DNA of 64,000 nt from assembly GCF_040678635.1 (NCBI RefSeq), contig NZ_JBFATZ010000008.1, forward strand, positions 248,001 through 312,000. Reading direction: 5' to 3'. This DNA is from Thermopolyspora sp040678635 (GTDB lineage Bacteria > Actinomycetota > Actinomycetes > Streptosporangiales > Streptosporangiaceae). A program made the translations under genes and the position numbers. The notes beneath the pieces were generated by a model that was not told the origin of the DNA, searched no databases, and worked only from the letters and a program-made list of their open reading frames with translations. Positions 1-8,706 of the stretch are shown here, piece after piece. Numbering within the stretch: position 1 is the first letter of the stretch; each line of letters starts with the position of its first letter.

Positions 1-308
1 ACCTCCCCGCTCAGCGGATGCCGCGTCCAGTCCCCCGCGTCGAACGGCACCACGTCCAGATGCCCGTGCAACAGCAGCGCGTCCCGCCCCGGATCGGTCC
101 CCTCGACCCGCGCGATCACGCTCGCCCGCCGCGTATCGCTCTCCAGAATCCGCGGCTCCAGCCCCACCTCCGAGAGCTTCTCCGCCACGTACTCGGCGGC
201 CTCCCGCTCCCCCGGCCCCGCGTTGTCCCCCGCGTTCGACGTGTCGATCCGAATCAGATCGCGGCACAGGCCGACGACCTCTTCCTCCATGTTCCCGACC
301 GCGACCAT
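1..308 (-). CDS. M20 family metallopeptidase, N-terminal part (runs off the window)
   Basis: The reverse strand encodes about 102 N-terminal residues of an M20-type zinc peptidase (ArgE/DapE/carboxypeptidase group). Visible signatures are the early RIDTSN segment and the LLLHGHLDVVP motif, which carries the first metal-binding His and its Asp partner. I chose the ATG at 308-306 because a GGAGGAG Shine-Dalgarno lies just upstream; a second in-frame ATG sits at 290. The rest of the catalytic domain and the dimerisation domain lie outside the window. The family hydrolyses amide bonds of N-acyl amino acids or dipeptides in the cytoplasm; the substrate cannot be told from this part. Confidence 0.85.
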   Translation of the reverse strand, partial: MVAVGNMEEEVVGLCRDLIRIDTSNAGDNAGPGEREAAEYVAEKLSEVGLEPRILESDTRRASVIARVEGTDPGRDALLLHGHLDVVPFDAGDWTRHPLSGE

Positions 309-427
309 GGTCTCCTCCACTGACGTACGGCTTGTGCGCTTCCATCCTGCCGTTTCCGCCCGCCCGCTCCCACCCTCACCCCGACCCCAACCCGCGATTA
401 CCGGTATGAAGCACAGCTCCAGAAGTG

Positions 428-1682
428 CTAGCCTGTAGCAGCCGACACGGAGAGACGTCCCCGTGTAAGGCACCACGTCCGGGTGGCGGAATAGGCAGAC
501 GCGCTAGCTTGAGGTGCTAGTGCCCTTTGCGGGGCATGGGGGTTCAAGTCCCCCCTCGGACACACACTTGGGTACATGATGGGCATCGCCTTGGCCTTCG
601 CCAGCCGCTCGGCTGGGTCGTAGGTCAGGTGGGTGCCCATCTGCGTGTACAGATCATTCTTGTCGGCAGGGTCGGCCGCGTTCAGCACCTTGGGCATGTT
701 CCCGAGCCGTTCGATTATCTCGTTGATCTGCCGACCGTCGTATACGATGCGCCGTTCGATGTCTCGCAGCCGGCCTTCGGCCTGCATCCGCCGCTTGCGG
801 GTGCCGGTCATCCAGGCGGCGATCTCACCGGGATCGCCGCCGGCGTCGAGAGTGGCGTGGTAGGTCGACATCCGCCGGTCACAGTCCTCGATGGTGCGTC
901 TGGCGGCCTCGATGGCGGTCAGGTCAGCCTGGCTGCGCTGAGCCTGTTCGAGGGCCTCCACGGTTTGCCGCAGGTTGCCTGGGGAGAAGATCCGGCAGAT
1001 CCACGGACCGAGTTCGGCCAGATGTGGTCTTCGCGTACGTACACGGTGCGCGGGTGATCGATCTTGTTCGCCAGGGCGTACTGCACCGGGTACTTGCACC
1101 GATAGTGCGCCCGGTCGTTGTTCCAGGTCCCCTCCATCCGCCGGTCGCACACCCCGCAGTGCAGCAGGCCACGGAAGACGTAGGCGCGCCGGGTCGCGCG
1201 TGGTTTACGCTCACCGGCCGCCCTGCCCGGGGTGGACAGCGTTCGAAGGTTTCGACGTCGATCAGGGGCTGATGGACGACCTTCTCCGACCAGACCCACT
1301 TGTCGGTCTGGTTCCATCTCAATTTCGTCGTGTGGCCTAGGGTGACGTCGTTGACATCGAGCAGTTCTTCCTGCTTGTGCTGCCTGTTCCAGACCTGTCG
1401 GCCGTGTAGCGGGGGGCGAGCAGGATCGCCCGGACCGCCGACCCGGCCCACGCCACTCCGCTGCGATGCCGGTTTCGGGCCGCGTCATAGGCCGAAGGAC
1501 AGGGGATGCCGTCCCGGGTCAGACCTTCGGCGATCAGTTGCAGGCCCTTGCCCCGCCTGTGCCCGTCGCCGCCAACGAATTCGTGAAAGATCCGCACGAC
1601 GACCGGCGCGGTCACCGGATCTGGTTCCAGGCGGTGCAGTCGCTTGCCGTCGGCGGCCCGACGAATTTCAGGCGCGGGACAC
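428..1682 (-). pseudogene. serine integrase (large serine recombinase), truncated and frameshifted
   Basis: Read right to left, the relic starts with a recombinase domain (PVVVRIFHEF, LQLIAEGLTRDGIPCPS) at about 1615-1340. It continues in another frame (ELLDVNDVTLGHTTKLRWNQ), then a zinc-ribbon segment (FRGLLHCGVCDRRMEGTW) in a third frame. It ends in a fourth segment with a coiled coil rich in Glu/Arg (QRSQADLTAIEAARRTIED) and a tail MYPSVCPRGDLNPHA that lies across the tRNA-Leu 3' end. At least three frameshifts are needed to join these, and the N-terminal catalytic resolvase domain is missing; the frame is cut by a stop near 1681 beside an IS remnant. The enzyme would have inserted the island into tRNA-Leu and is now dead. 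Confidence 0.8.
477..562 (+). tRNA. tRNA-Leu (anticodon GAG)
   Basis: An 86-nt class II tRNA with a long variable arm. The 5' GTCCGGG pairs with 3' CTCGGAC (one G-T pair), the anticodon loop CTTGAGG shows GAG, and the T-arm is GGGGGTTCAAGTCCCCC. CCA is not encoded. The 3' half overlaps the antisense 3' end of the serine integrase relic, so this tRNA gene is the likely integration site of the island to its right. Confidence 0.93.
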
Positions 1683-1718
1683 TAGATCGGTTTGGATGAG
1701 CCGATCGCCTTGATCATG

Positions 1719-2386
1719 GAGACTTTTTCATCCTGAGTAGCGGTCCTCCTCAATGGTCTGCAGGACGAAGACGGCCTGGACCAGCGCGGTGGCTCGGCGA
1801 GGGCAGCAGCGCAGCTTGACCAGCACCTTCCACGCCTTCAGGCCGCAGGTAGGGGCCGCGGCCAGATCGTGCGCCGCGCCGGGCAGCGCGGGCGAGACCT
1901 GCGGCAGCCGTCCGGCCGGGTCGGCCCGGACCTCGACGTTGACCCCGTGACGGTGATGTTTGCCTGAATAGCAGGGTCGCTCGTCGGCCAGGCGGTCGAT
2001 GGGGATGAGCGTGCCGTCGGCGATCACATAAGGCAGGCGGGACGCTGTGGCATTCGCGGTCGTCAACTCGGCGGCTTCGTGGACGTAGCGCCAGGCGGGT
2101 GTGGTGCCGCCGTTGCGCAGGTGGGCCAAAACCGGCAGCGCCTGCCGGCCGGGGGTCAGACGGCGCCATCGGCTGCGGCGTTCGGCGCGGCGGGCGCGCA
2201 GCAGTTCGGCCAGGCGGGTCAGGGTGCGATTGGACAGGGGGATCGCGGCACGGCATGACAGCCACCAGGGCTCCTGGTTGAGGCGTTGATCTTGGTCGAT
2301 TGCTGCCTTACCGGGAGCCTTCTGCCATCTCAACCCGACTCCTGCGCGCCCGCCCCGACCTGCGCGATCAAGTTGGAAAAGCCTCA
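1719..2386. mobile_element. IS5-type insertion sequence remnant with imperfect terminal inverted repeats
   Basis: The ends GAGACTTTTTCATCCT (1719-1734) and the inverted copy of GAGGCTTTTCCAACTT (2371-2386) match at 11 of 16 positions and bracket a degenerate DDE transposase. The total of about 670 bp is short for this family, in agreement with the internal deletions seen in the transposase frame. It sits at the broken N-terminal side of the integrase relic. Confidence 0.6.
1728..2310 (-). pseudogene. IS5-family transposase, internally deleted
   Basis: The reverse frame shows typical IS5-family blocks: SRWRRLTPGRQALPVLAHLR, then VIADGTLIPIDRLADERPCYS, SGKHHRHGVNVEV and LPGAAHDLAAA, ending KVLVKLRCCPRRATALVQAV. 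The blocks between LAHLRNGG and the YVHEAAEL helix, and between AAPTCG and LKAWKVLVKLR, are missing compared with full-length relatives. The central catalytic region and the final Glu are therefore probably lost. The deletions kept the frame open, so it still looks like an open reading frame, but it should be inactive. Confidence 0.75.
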
Positions 2387-2615
2387 TGGATCGAGGCTCT
2401 GCACCCAAGCTGGACGGCACTCTCCAAAGAGTAGTTCCGAGCCATGGACAAATGCGGTTTGTGGCCGAATGGAGTTCGGTTGCGTTGATGGAGAAATGCC
2501 GTAGAGTCTTTGGTCGTCTGGCGGGGACGGGGCAGGGCCATCTTGGGCATGCCGCTCCTTTACAGTGGCAAATCCGGGCAATCTGCACAATAGCAATACG
2601 GCGTGATGTTGACGT

Positions 2616-4583
2616 ATGCCGCCAGTCCGTCAAGTGAGTGAAATGCGCATGAAAAATCCTTCTATCCCGTCTCTGCAGTCCGCCTCGCCGGTCTCGCCGC
2701 GGGGGATGTATCTGCGCAACCTGTCGCTTAAGAACTTCCGCTCATGCACTGATACGACAGTGGAGTTCCAGCCAACACTCACTCTGCTCGTGGGTGAGAA
2801 TAACGCCGGTAAGTCTAACATTATTGAAGGGCTAAGGCTCGCGACGACTCCGCTGAGCAGGCGTCGCTCCCGCTACTTCGAGAGGGAGGATGTTACTCGC
2901 GGGTGCATCGACGAGGGCATCGAGATCCGTACCACTTTTGACGAGCTGACACCGATCCAACGCGGCCAGTACATAACGGCGCTTGACGTTGAAGCGCAGT
3001 CGGCGCATTACATGGTCCGTTTTCTTCCAAATGAGACATCCGGCCGCCGTCCTCGGCCGACCTATTTCGCTGGCCCAGTTGGTGGGCCTGATGCTGAACC
3101 GTTGAAGCGCGAGCAGATCACCCACGTATACCTGGCTCCGCTCCGCGACGCCCAGCGTGAACTCGACTCGGCGGATGGCAACCGCCTCGCTGCGATCATC
3201 GAGTTCCTCACTGGAGAAGAGGATCGGAACCGCTTCGTCGAGGATGTAAACAAGAACTTCAAAGATCTCGGCGGACATGAGGTGCTTCAGAGCACAGGAA
3301 CTGAGATCGGCAAGCACCTTGGAGAGATGACCCGGCCTGTACGTGCTCAGAATGTGGGCGTCAACTTCGAGGGTTACGAGCTACGCCAACTTGCCCGCAG
3401 CTTGCGGCTCAAAATGGCTGAGCAGGGCATCGAACTGGCTGACCTGGCCGAGTCCGGACTCGGATACGCCAACCTGCTCTTCATCGCAACGGTCATCCTG
3501 GAACTTCAGAACGCCAAGGATGCCGAACTAACCCTGTTCTTAGTCGAAGAGCCAGAAGCGCACCTCCATCCCCAGTTGCAGGCCGTGCTGCTCGACTACC
3601 TGCGTGAGCAGGCCGAACAGTCTGGCCGTGACGACAGCCAAGGGCCGGCTGGACGCATCCAGGTGATTGCCACAACCCACTCGCCCAACTTGGCGAGTGG
3701 CGTCGGCGTCGAGAACACAGTCGTCCTACGCACGAAAACATTGCAGGGGGAGAAGGCTAAGGCAGCGACCGAAAGGCCGATGCCTGTGCGTCGGTCGACC
3801 AAGGCCATTCCGGTCGCTCAACTTGGACTCGACGCGGACGAGCTACGCAAGATCAACCAGTACATCGATGCTACGCGGGCGGCGTTGCTATTCGCCCGGA
3901 GAGTGATCCTCGTTGAAGGGATCGGAGAGGCAATCCTCCTGCCTGTGCTGGCACGTCACTGCGTATTCGGTTCAAAGAGCCCTCGGGACCAGGAGCAGCA
4001 TCGCAATCTTCGAGGTGTAACCATCATTGCGGTCGGCAGTGTTGACTTCTGGCCCTATATCAAGCTGCTCCTGGCCGAGGTGGACGGATGTCGCATCCTG
4101 GATCGGCTCGTCGTGATCACCGACGCTGATCCGTTGAGAAAGAAAAAGACGAGCGATGCCAACTCGCCCGACGATCCTCGAGAAGACGAGGCTGCGACGT
4201 ACAACCGCAAGGAAGACCTGGAGGCGCGTGCGCTTACGCTTGGGGTGAGCGAGTACCTCCATATATATGAGGCCCCTCGGACACTGGAGGCCGACCTACT
4301 GGAACCGCTCGGGCCGAACGAACGGGTGCTGCGAGATGCGTATCTGCGGCAGCATAGCCGGTCGCAGCATCACTGGAACGAAATCATGGACAGCGAGGTA
4401 CCCGCTGAGACGTTCTACCGCAAGCTGCGTGACAAATCGAAGTTCATTAAGAAAGGCGAGTTCGCTCATGATGTAGCGGCGGCCATTTCTCGGGGCGAGC
4501 CATTCGTATGCCCGTCATACCTGGCTAACGCGATCCGAGCAGCCCTAGAGCTCGACGAGATGGCGAGCAATGACCAGGGTTGA
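2616..4583 (+). CDS. gajA: Gabija system nuclease GajA (OLD-family ATPase/TOPRIM endonuclease)
   Basis: A 655-aa protein with an N-terminal ABC-type ATPase of the OLD family (YLRNLSLKNFRS; Walker A VGENNAGKSN around residues 59-68; LFLVEEPEAHLHPQ as Walker B/D-loop; ATTHSPNLAS switch). A C-terminal TOPRIM nuclease domain follows (VILVEGIGEA with Glu near 434; VVITDADP with DxD near 503-505). In the Gabija system GajA forms a complex with GajB and nicks or degrades DNA when nucleotides are depleted during phage infection. The start is uncertain: homology begins at the Met at 2706, with other ATGs at 2643 and 2649; none has a strong Shine-Dalgarno. Third positions look less G/C-biased than in neighbouring genes, suggesting transfer. 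It overlaps gajB by 14 bp. Confidence 0.88.
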   Translation: MPPVRQVSEMRMKNPSIPSLQSASPVSPRGMYLRNLSLKNFRSCTDTTVEFQPTLTLLVGENNAGKSNIIEGLRLATTPLSRRRSRYFEREDVTRGCIDEGIEIRTTFDELTPIQRGQYITALDVEAQSAHYMVRFLPNETSGRRPRPTYFAGPVGGPDAEPLKREQITHVYLAPLRDAQRELDSADGNRLAAIIEFLTGEEDRNRFVEDVNKNFKDLGGHEVLQSTGTEIGKHLGEMTRPVRAQNVGVNFEGYELRQLARSLRLKMAEQGIELADLAESGLGYANLLFIATVILELQNAKDAELTLFLVEEPEAHLHPQLQAVLLDYLREQAEQSGRDDSQGPAGRIQVIATTHSPNLASGVGVENTVVLRTKTLQGEKAKAATERPMPVRRSTKAIPVAQLGLDADELRKINQYIDATRAALLFARRVILVEGIGEAILLPVLARHCVFGSKSPRDQEQHRNLRGVTIIAVGSVDFWPYIKLLLAEVDGCRILDRLVVITDADPLRKKKTSDANSPDDPREDEAATYNRKEDLEARALTLGVSEYLHIYEAPRTLEADLLEPLGPNERVLRDAYLRQHSRSQHHWNEIMDSEVPAETFYRKLRDKSKFIKKGEFAHDVAAAISRGEPFVCPSYLANAIRAALELDEMASNDQG

Positions 4584-6078
4584 GTTGACTGATCCGCAGA
4601 ATCTCCTGGTTAACGCTAATGGCAGCGTGTTCGTTGAGGCGTGCCCGGGGGCAGGTAAGACAAAGGCGCTCGTGGCGCGGTTCGTGCGGCGGATTGGCGA
4701 GGAGACCCGGAAGGGCATTGCCTTGATCTCCTTCGCCAACGCTGCCATCGACGAGGTTACTTCTCGATGCAGTGACCGTCCCGAGAGCCTGAATGCACCC
4801 CACTTCGTCGGCACGTTTGATGCATTCATCAAGAACGGGCCCGCTCTGTGCTGGCGAGCTGAGCAGCGACGCACTGACTTGATCAAGGGCGGGATCCTAA
4901 GCAGCTCGGCCTCTCGCGCGCTTGCCGCGCAGTGGCTGACCGACCCCAAGGACCGTGAACTGGTCGGCACCCTGCTCGCTCACCGATTCGCCGAGATCAT
5001 TGTGGATGAGGCCCAGGACTGCGGTGCCGATGAGTTAGCCATCTTGGAGTTGCTTCGGGAGTCCGGTGTCGCCCTTGTCCTCGTCGCTGACCTTGATCAG
5101 TCGATCTACGAGTTCCGCCGATCGTTGCCTAATGATGTCCGGCGGTTCAGTGACACTCTGCCGCGAGGGCAACGTCTGGACGGAAACTTCCGCAGTTCAC
5201 CGGCCATCTGTCGTATTACCGCCAGTGTCCGAGGACGGCAACAAGTTGATCGTGCTCTTGGCCCGTACGCCGGATCTGAGGTGCCCATCCATCTGGTGCC
5301 ATACACGGACCTGGACAAGATACGTGACCAAGCCGTGAAGGTCGCAGAACGGTATGGGTTGGCGGTATCGGATATCACCTTCCTGGCCCATCGTGGGCGA
5401 CATGCCCGCCAAGCTGCAGGTGCGAGTGCGAGCTTCCAGACCGAGGTCGGCGAGAATAAGGTGCTGCGTATCGCCGCGGCCGGTCGCGTGCTCGCAGATC
5501 CAACGGCCGATCCCCGTGCCAGACTCCGGGCTCGTAACGACCTGGAACAGATACTTCTTGCCCTCGTGGGTCACAAGGTCGACCTGCGGAGCTGCGATCG
5601 GGCCTGCGCGGAGTTAGGGATCACTCCAGCATGGCTGACCGAGACTGCGGTACGGATGGCGCTCGCCCTCAACACCGGCACGCCGAGCGCGGCTGTTTTC
5701 ACAGCGCGCCTCCGTGCCTTTCTCAAGTCTCTCAAGTGGCCGAAAGAGATCACACCCGCACAGCTCAGGTCACCCACGAGCGTACAATGGCAGGAACTGC
5801 TTGCGGCGGGCAACGATTCCCTTTCGTGGTCTACCATCCACCAGGCAAAAGGACGGCAGTTTCCGGCGGTCGGCCTAGTAATCCCGAAATCGCTTCAGCG
5901 GGACGACGCAGACCTCACTGCTCTCGACTACTGGGAGCAGGGTGGTGACGCAGAGGCGAAACGAGTACTTTATGTGGGCGTTTCTCGGGCCGAGCAACTA
6001 TTGATGCTCCTGGTACATAAAGATCACGTTGAGAAGGTCGCCAAAATTCTCGTGAGGGATGAGGTGCCGTATGAATAA
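4570..6078 (+). CDS. gajB: Gabija system helicase GajB (UvrD-like)
   Basis: A 502-aa superfamily 1A helicase-like protein, the usual size for GajB. Motif I is CPGAGKTKAL (residues 25-34), motif Ia-like VGTFDAF lies near 80-86, motif II is IIVDEAQD (143-150), and motif III/IV regions include LVADLDQSIYEFRRS and LDGNFRSSPAI. The C-terminal part has STIHQAKGRQFPAV (motif V) and VLYVGVSRAEQLL (motif VI). The ATG at 4570 lies inside the end of gajA, so the two are translationally coupled. Known Gabija GajB senses DNA ends and hydrolyses ATP, and thereby activates GajA. An OLD-TOPRIM protein followed by a UvrD-like helicase is diagnostic of the system. Confidence 0.9.
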   Translation: MTRVELTDPQNLLVNANGSVFVEACPGAGKTKALVARFVRRIGEETRKGIALISFANAAIDEVTSRCSDRPESLNAPHFVGTFDAFIKNGPALCWRAEQRRTDLIKGGILSSSASRALAAQWLTDPKDRELVGTLLAHRFAEIIVDEAQDCGADELAILELLRESGVALVLVADLDQSIYEFRRSLPNDVRRFSDTLPRGQRLDGNFRSSPAICRITASVRGRQQVDRALGPYAGSEVPIHLVPYTDLDKIRDQAVKVAERYGLAVSDITFLAHRGRHARQAAGASASFQTEVGENKVLRIAAAGRVLADPTADPRARLRARNDLEQILLALVGHKVDLRSCDRACAELGITPAWLTETAVRMALALNTGTPSAAVFTARLRAFLKSLKWPKEITPAQLRSPTSVQWQELLAAGNDSLSWSTIHQAKGRQFPAVGLVIPKSLQRDDADLTALDYWEQGGDAEAKRVLYVGVSRAEQLLMLLVHKDHVEKVAKILVRDEVPYE

Positions 6079-6187
6079 TTCTCGTGACTTCTTCAAGGTC
6101 GACCTGCCGGAAATTGATAAACAATCGGGCCACATGCTGACAGCGTGGCATCAAGGTGTATGTGCTGACATAACGAGGCGGCAACCC

Positions 6188-6224
6188 TGTGGTATCCGCC
6201 CAACCCATATGAGCGGATACCACA
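6188..6224. terminator. hairpin downstream of gajB (possible terminator)
   Basis: A perfect 12-bp inverted repeat TGTGGTATCCGC / GCGGATACCACA with a 13-nt loop lies about 110 bp after the gajB stop. There is no T-run, as is common for actinobacterial terminators; it could instead be an operator or a relic transposon end. Confidence 0.5.
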
Positions 6225-6259
6225 CAGCAACTTGCGACCTGATGACCCGATCGCCACTA

Positions 6260-6709
6260 TTACGCGCACGGTTCCCGCCTTGGCATGAGTCCTGACGTCC
6301 ACGGCCTGGGACCGCCCAGGATCACGTCCCCAGGTGCCCGCCCCCGTGCTCCCCGTCGCCGAGCTGATGCGGAGCACGGGCAGGCAGGGGTGATATCCGG
6401 GTGCGGCCCTTCCGCCCCGGGCAGTCCCCAAACGCGTGGGCCATGTCGGCCAAGTGTCAACGGACACGCCGTTCTTTCCATGGCCGCTAGCAACCCCTTC
6501 CATACCTGTGCGTCCCCGCACCGCTCATACCAACGCTTTCGCTGCCCGGCCACGGCTTCAGCCTGACGGACTAGTCCCAGCGCCATCAGATCTCTGGTCG
6601 GCATGTAATAAACAGATGCTGCTACCCCGTTTACGGTGGCCAATTCGGTCAGGTTGACGCGGCCATCCTTGGCTAGGGCGAAGGCCGTCACAACCGCCAG
6701 CTTTGTCAA
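6260..6709 (-). CDS. hypothetical protein, winged-helix-like N-terminus, possible relic
   Basis: A 149-aa frame starting at a TTG. The first 60 residues have a helix-turn-helix character (GRVNLTELATVNGVAASVYY, then MALGLVRQAEA), as in small winged-helix DNA-binding proteins. The C-terminal half is low-complexity Arg/Pro/Gly and looks like out-of-frame sequence, so only the N-terminal half may be genuine. It has no clear ribosome-binding site and lies 22 bp upstream of the IclR stop, in the same direction. I do not recognise it. Confidence 0.3.
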   Translation of the reverse strand: MTKLAVVTAFALAKDGRVNLTELATVNGVAASVYYMPTRDLMALGLVRQAEAVAGQRKRWYERCGDAQVWKGLLAAMERTACPLTLGRHGPRVWGLPGAEGPHPDITPACPCSASARRRGARGRAPGDVILGGPRPWTSGLMPRREPCA

Positions 6710-6731
6710 CGGCCAAGTGCGCGTCGCCGCG

Positions 6732-7493
6732 TCAGCCGTGGGCGAGGTCGGCCTGCAGCGCTTGCGCCGCCGCGTGCAGCGTGGCGACCATGTCCGGCAG
6801 GCGTTGCCGGTCGTAGCGCGCGCTCGGCAGCGAGACGGACAGCCCGGCGAGCAGTTCGCCGCCGGTGTCGCGCACGGGCACGCCGAGCGCGACCAGGCCG
6901 CGCTCGGACCTTCCTTCGTTGAGGGCGAAGCCGTTCCTGCGAACGCGAGCGAGATCGGTGCGCAGCCGTCCGGGATCGGGTATGTCGGCGCGATTGTCGG
7001 CGTACCAGCCGGAGTCGAAGAAGCGCGCGAGCGCTTCCCGTTCCAGTCCTGCCAGATAGAGCATCCCTGTGGTCGTGCGATGTGCCGGGAAGACCATGCC
7101 CTCGCGGGAGGTGACCCGAAGCGACTGGCCGCATTCGACGGTGGCCAGGAAGCGGGTGGTCTGGCCGGTGCGGATCGAGATGCTCGAGGTCTCGTCGAGC
7201 TCGGCGACGACCCGGCTCAAGTGTGGCATGGCGGCCGCTCGAAGCCGCGCAGTGCTGGACTTGGAGTGCGCGGCCAGTTCCAGCACCGGGCCGGCGTGGT
7301 AGATGTGCTGGTCGTCCTGGGTGGCGAAGTCGCGGTACACCAGCATGGCCAGCAGGCGGTGCGCCGTCGACGGCGCCACCCTAAGGCGCTGCGCGGCCTG
7401 CGAGATCGTCAGGGAGCCCTCGAGCTGAAGCATGGTGGCGAGACGCAGCGCGTGGTCGACGGACGTGACGGAGTACCTCGGCGGGGTCTTCAT
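6732..7493 (-). CDS. IclR family transcriptional regulator of the gentisate operon
   Basis: A 253-aa IclR protein. The N-terminal winged helix has ALRLATMLQLEGSLTISQAA and the recognition helix APSTAHRLLAML. The C-terminal effector domain includes FLATVECGQSLRVTSR, the FPAHRTTTGMLYLAG core and a final GVPVRDTGGELLAGLSVS strand pair. It is divergent from the gentisate genes with a 76-bp gap holding a perfect palindrome (7512-7530), so it very likely controls that operon and itself, with gentisate or 3-hydroxybenzoate as probable effector (inference). Confidence 0.9.
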   Translation of the reverse strand: MKTPPRYSVTSVDHALRLATMLQLEGSLTISQAAQRLRVAPSTAHRLLAMLVYRDFATQDDQHIYHAGPVLELAAHSKSSTARLRAAAMPHLSRVVAELDETSSISIRTGQTTRFLATVECGQSLRVTSREGMVFPAHRTTTGMLYLAGLEREALARFFDSGWYADNRADIPDPGRLRTDLARVRRNGFALNEGRSERGLVALGVPVRDTGGELLAGLSVSLPSARYDRQRLPDMVATLHAAAQALQADLAHG

Positions 7494-7511
7494 GGCCAGT
7501 CCAAGAAACGT

Positions 7512-7530
7512 GATTCTGCAGAACAGAATC
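7512..7530. promoter_or_regulatory. inverted repeat, likely IclR operator
   Basis: GATTCTG-CAGAA-CAGAATC is a perfect 7-bp inverted repeat with a 5-nt spacer; it also contains the 10-bp palindrome TTCTGCAGAA. It lies between the IclR start (7493) and the dioxygenase start (7570), where the divergent promoters must be. Confidence 0.7.
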
Positions 7531-7569
7531 CGAGGCTACCGCGGTCACCACGGCATCATGCTGGCGAAC

Positions 7570-8706
7570 ATGAGCATCTCGGATTCCCCCAGCCGGCTGG
7601 AGGCCGTTTCGGCACCCCACCAGCCGGACGTGACACCCGCCCTTGATGATCTCTACCGCGGCTTCGAGCAGGAGCTGCTCATCCCGCTGTGGACCGAGAT
7701 CGGCGACCTCATGCCGGTCCACCCCCGTTCGAAAGCCGTCCCGCACCTATGGAGCTGGGACAGATTGCTGCGGCTCGCCGAGCGGGCGGGTGAACTGGTG
7801 CCGGTCGGCCGTGGTGGTGAGCGTCGCGCGATCGCGCTGGCGAACCCGGGCCTCGGCGGTCGGCCGTACGCGACCCCGACGCTGTGGGCGGCGATCCAGT
7901 ACCTCATGCCCGGGGAGGACGCGCCGGAACACCGCCACAGCCAGCACGCTTTCCGCTTCGTGATCGAGGGCGAGGGCGTGTGGACCGTCGTCGGCGGCGA
8001 TCCGGTGCCGATGAACCGCGGTGACTTCCTGCCGCAGGCCGGCTGGAACTGGCACGCCCACCACAACGCGGCGTCCACGCCGATGGCCTGGCTCGACGGT
8101 CTCGACGTTCCGTTCCAGTACGTCGTCGACGCTCAGTTCTACGAGAACGGTCGTGACGTCATCAGCGACGCTGAACGGATCACGCCCGAGCGGTCGCGCT
8201 CGGAGTTGTTGTGGGGGCACCCGGGCCTTCGCCCGCTGTCGGTGGCGCCCGAGCCCGGCGGCTCGCCGCTGCTCAACTACAAGTGGGAGTTCACCAACCA
8301 GGCGCTCAAGGACCAGCTCACCCTGGAGAAGGGGGGTTTCGGCGGTACCGTCGAGCCTGGTCACGCCGCGATCCGGTACGTGAACCCCGCTACCGGAGGC
8401 GATGTGATGTCGACGATCCGTGCGGAGTTCCACCGGGTCGTCCGCGGCGCCGAGACGGCGCCCGTGCTCGAGACCGGCTCGTCCGTGTACGCCGTGTTCG
8501 ATGGCTCCGGCACGGTCACCGTCGGCGACACCACGTGGTCGGTGACGCGGGGTGACCTGTTCGTCGTCCCGTCCTGGCAGGAGTTCTCGGTCAGGTCGGA
8601 GGCCGGCTCGACGGACTCCGACGAAGGCGCCCTCGACCTGTTCCGGTTCAGCGACTCACCCATCTTCGAAGCGCTCCACCTGAACCGTACGGAGATCGGC
8701 GGATGA
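7570..8706 (+). CDS. gentisate 1,2-dioxygenase
   Basis: A 378-aa bicupin protein of normal family length. The first cupin carries the metal-binding His cluster in PEHRHSQHAFRFVIEGEG and a second conserved stretch NRGDFLPQAGWNWHAHHN. The C-terminal cupin has YAVFDGSGTVTVGD and RGDLFVVPSWQEF. The Fe(II) enzyme opens gentisate to maleylpyruvate. I start at the ATG at 7570 (MSISDS), since longer frames would run through the operator; an ATG at 7558 is also possible. Neither has a strong Shine-Dalgarno. Its stop overlaps the next ATG by 4 bp (ATGA), so the genes are coupled. Confidence 0.92.
   Translation: MSISDSPSRLEAVSAPHQPDVTPALDDLYRGFEQELLIPLWTEIGDLMPVHPRSKAVPHLWSWDRLLRLAERAGELVPVGRGGERRAIALANPGLGGRPYATPTLWAAIQYLMPGEDAPEHRHSQHAFRFVIEGEGVWTVVGGDPVPMNRGDFLPQAGWNWHAHHNAASTPMAWLDGLDVPFQYVVDAQFYENGRDVISDAERITPERSRSELLWGHPGLRPLSVAPEPGGSPLLNYKWEFTNQALKDQLTLEKGGFGGTVEPGHAAIRYVNPATGGDVMSTIRAEFHRVVRGAETAPVLETGSSVYAVFDGSGTVTVGDTTWSVTRGDLFVVPSWQEFSVRSEAGSTDSDEGALDLFRFSDSPIFEALHLNRTEIGG

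Noticed and set aside
2387..2615. N-terminal catalytic domain of the serine integrase beyond the IS5 remnant
   Set aside because: No frame on the reverse strand shows resolvase motifs (for example the YxRxSxxxQ start), so the domain is lost and not merely displaced by the IS.
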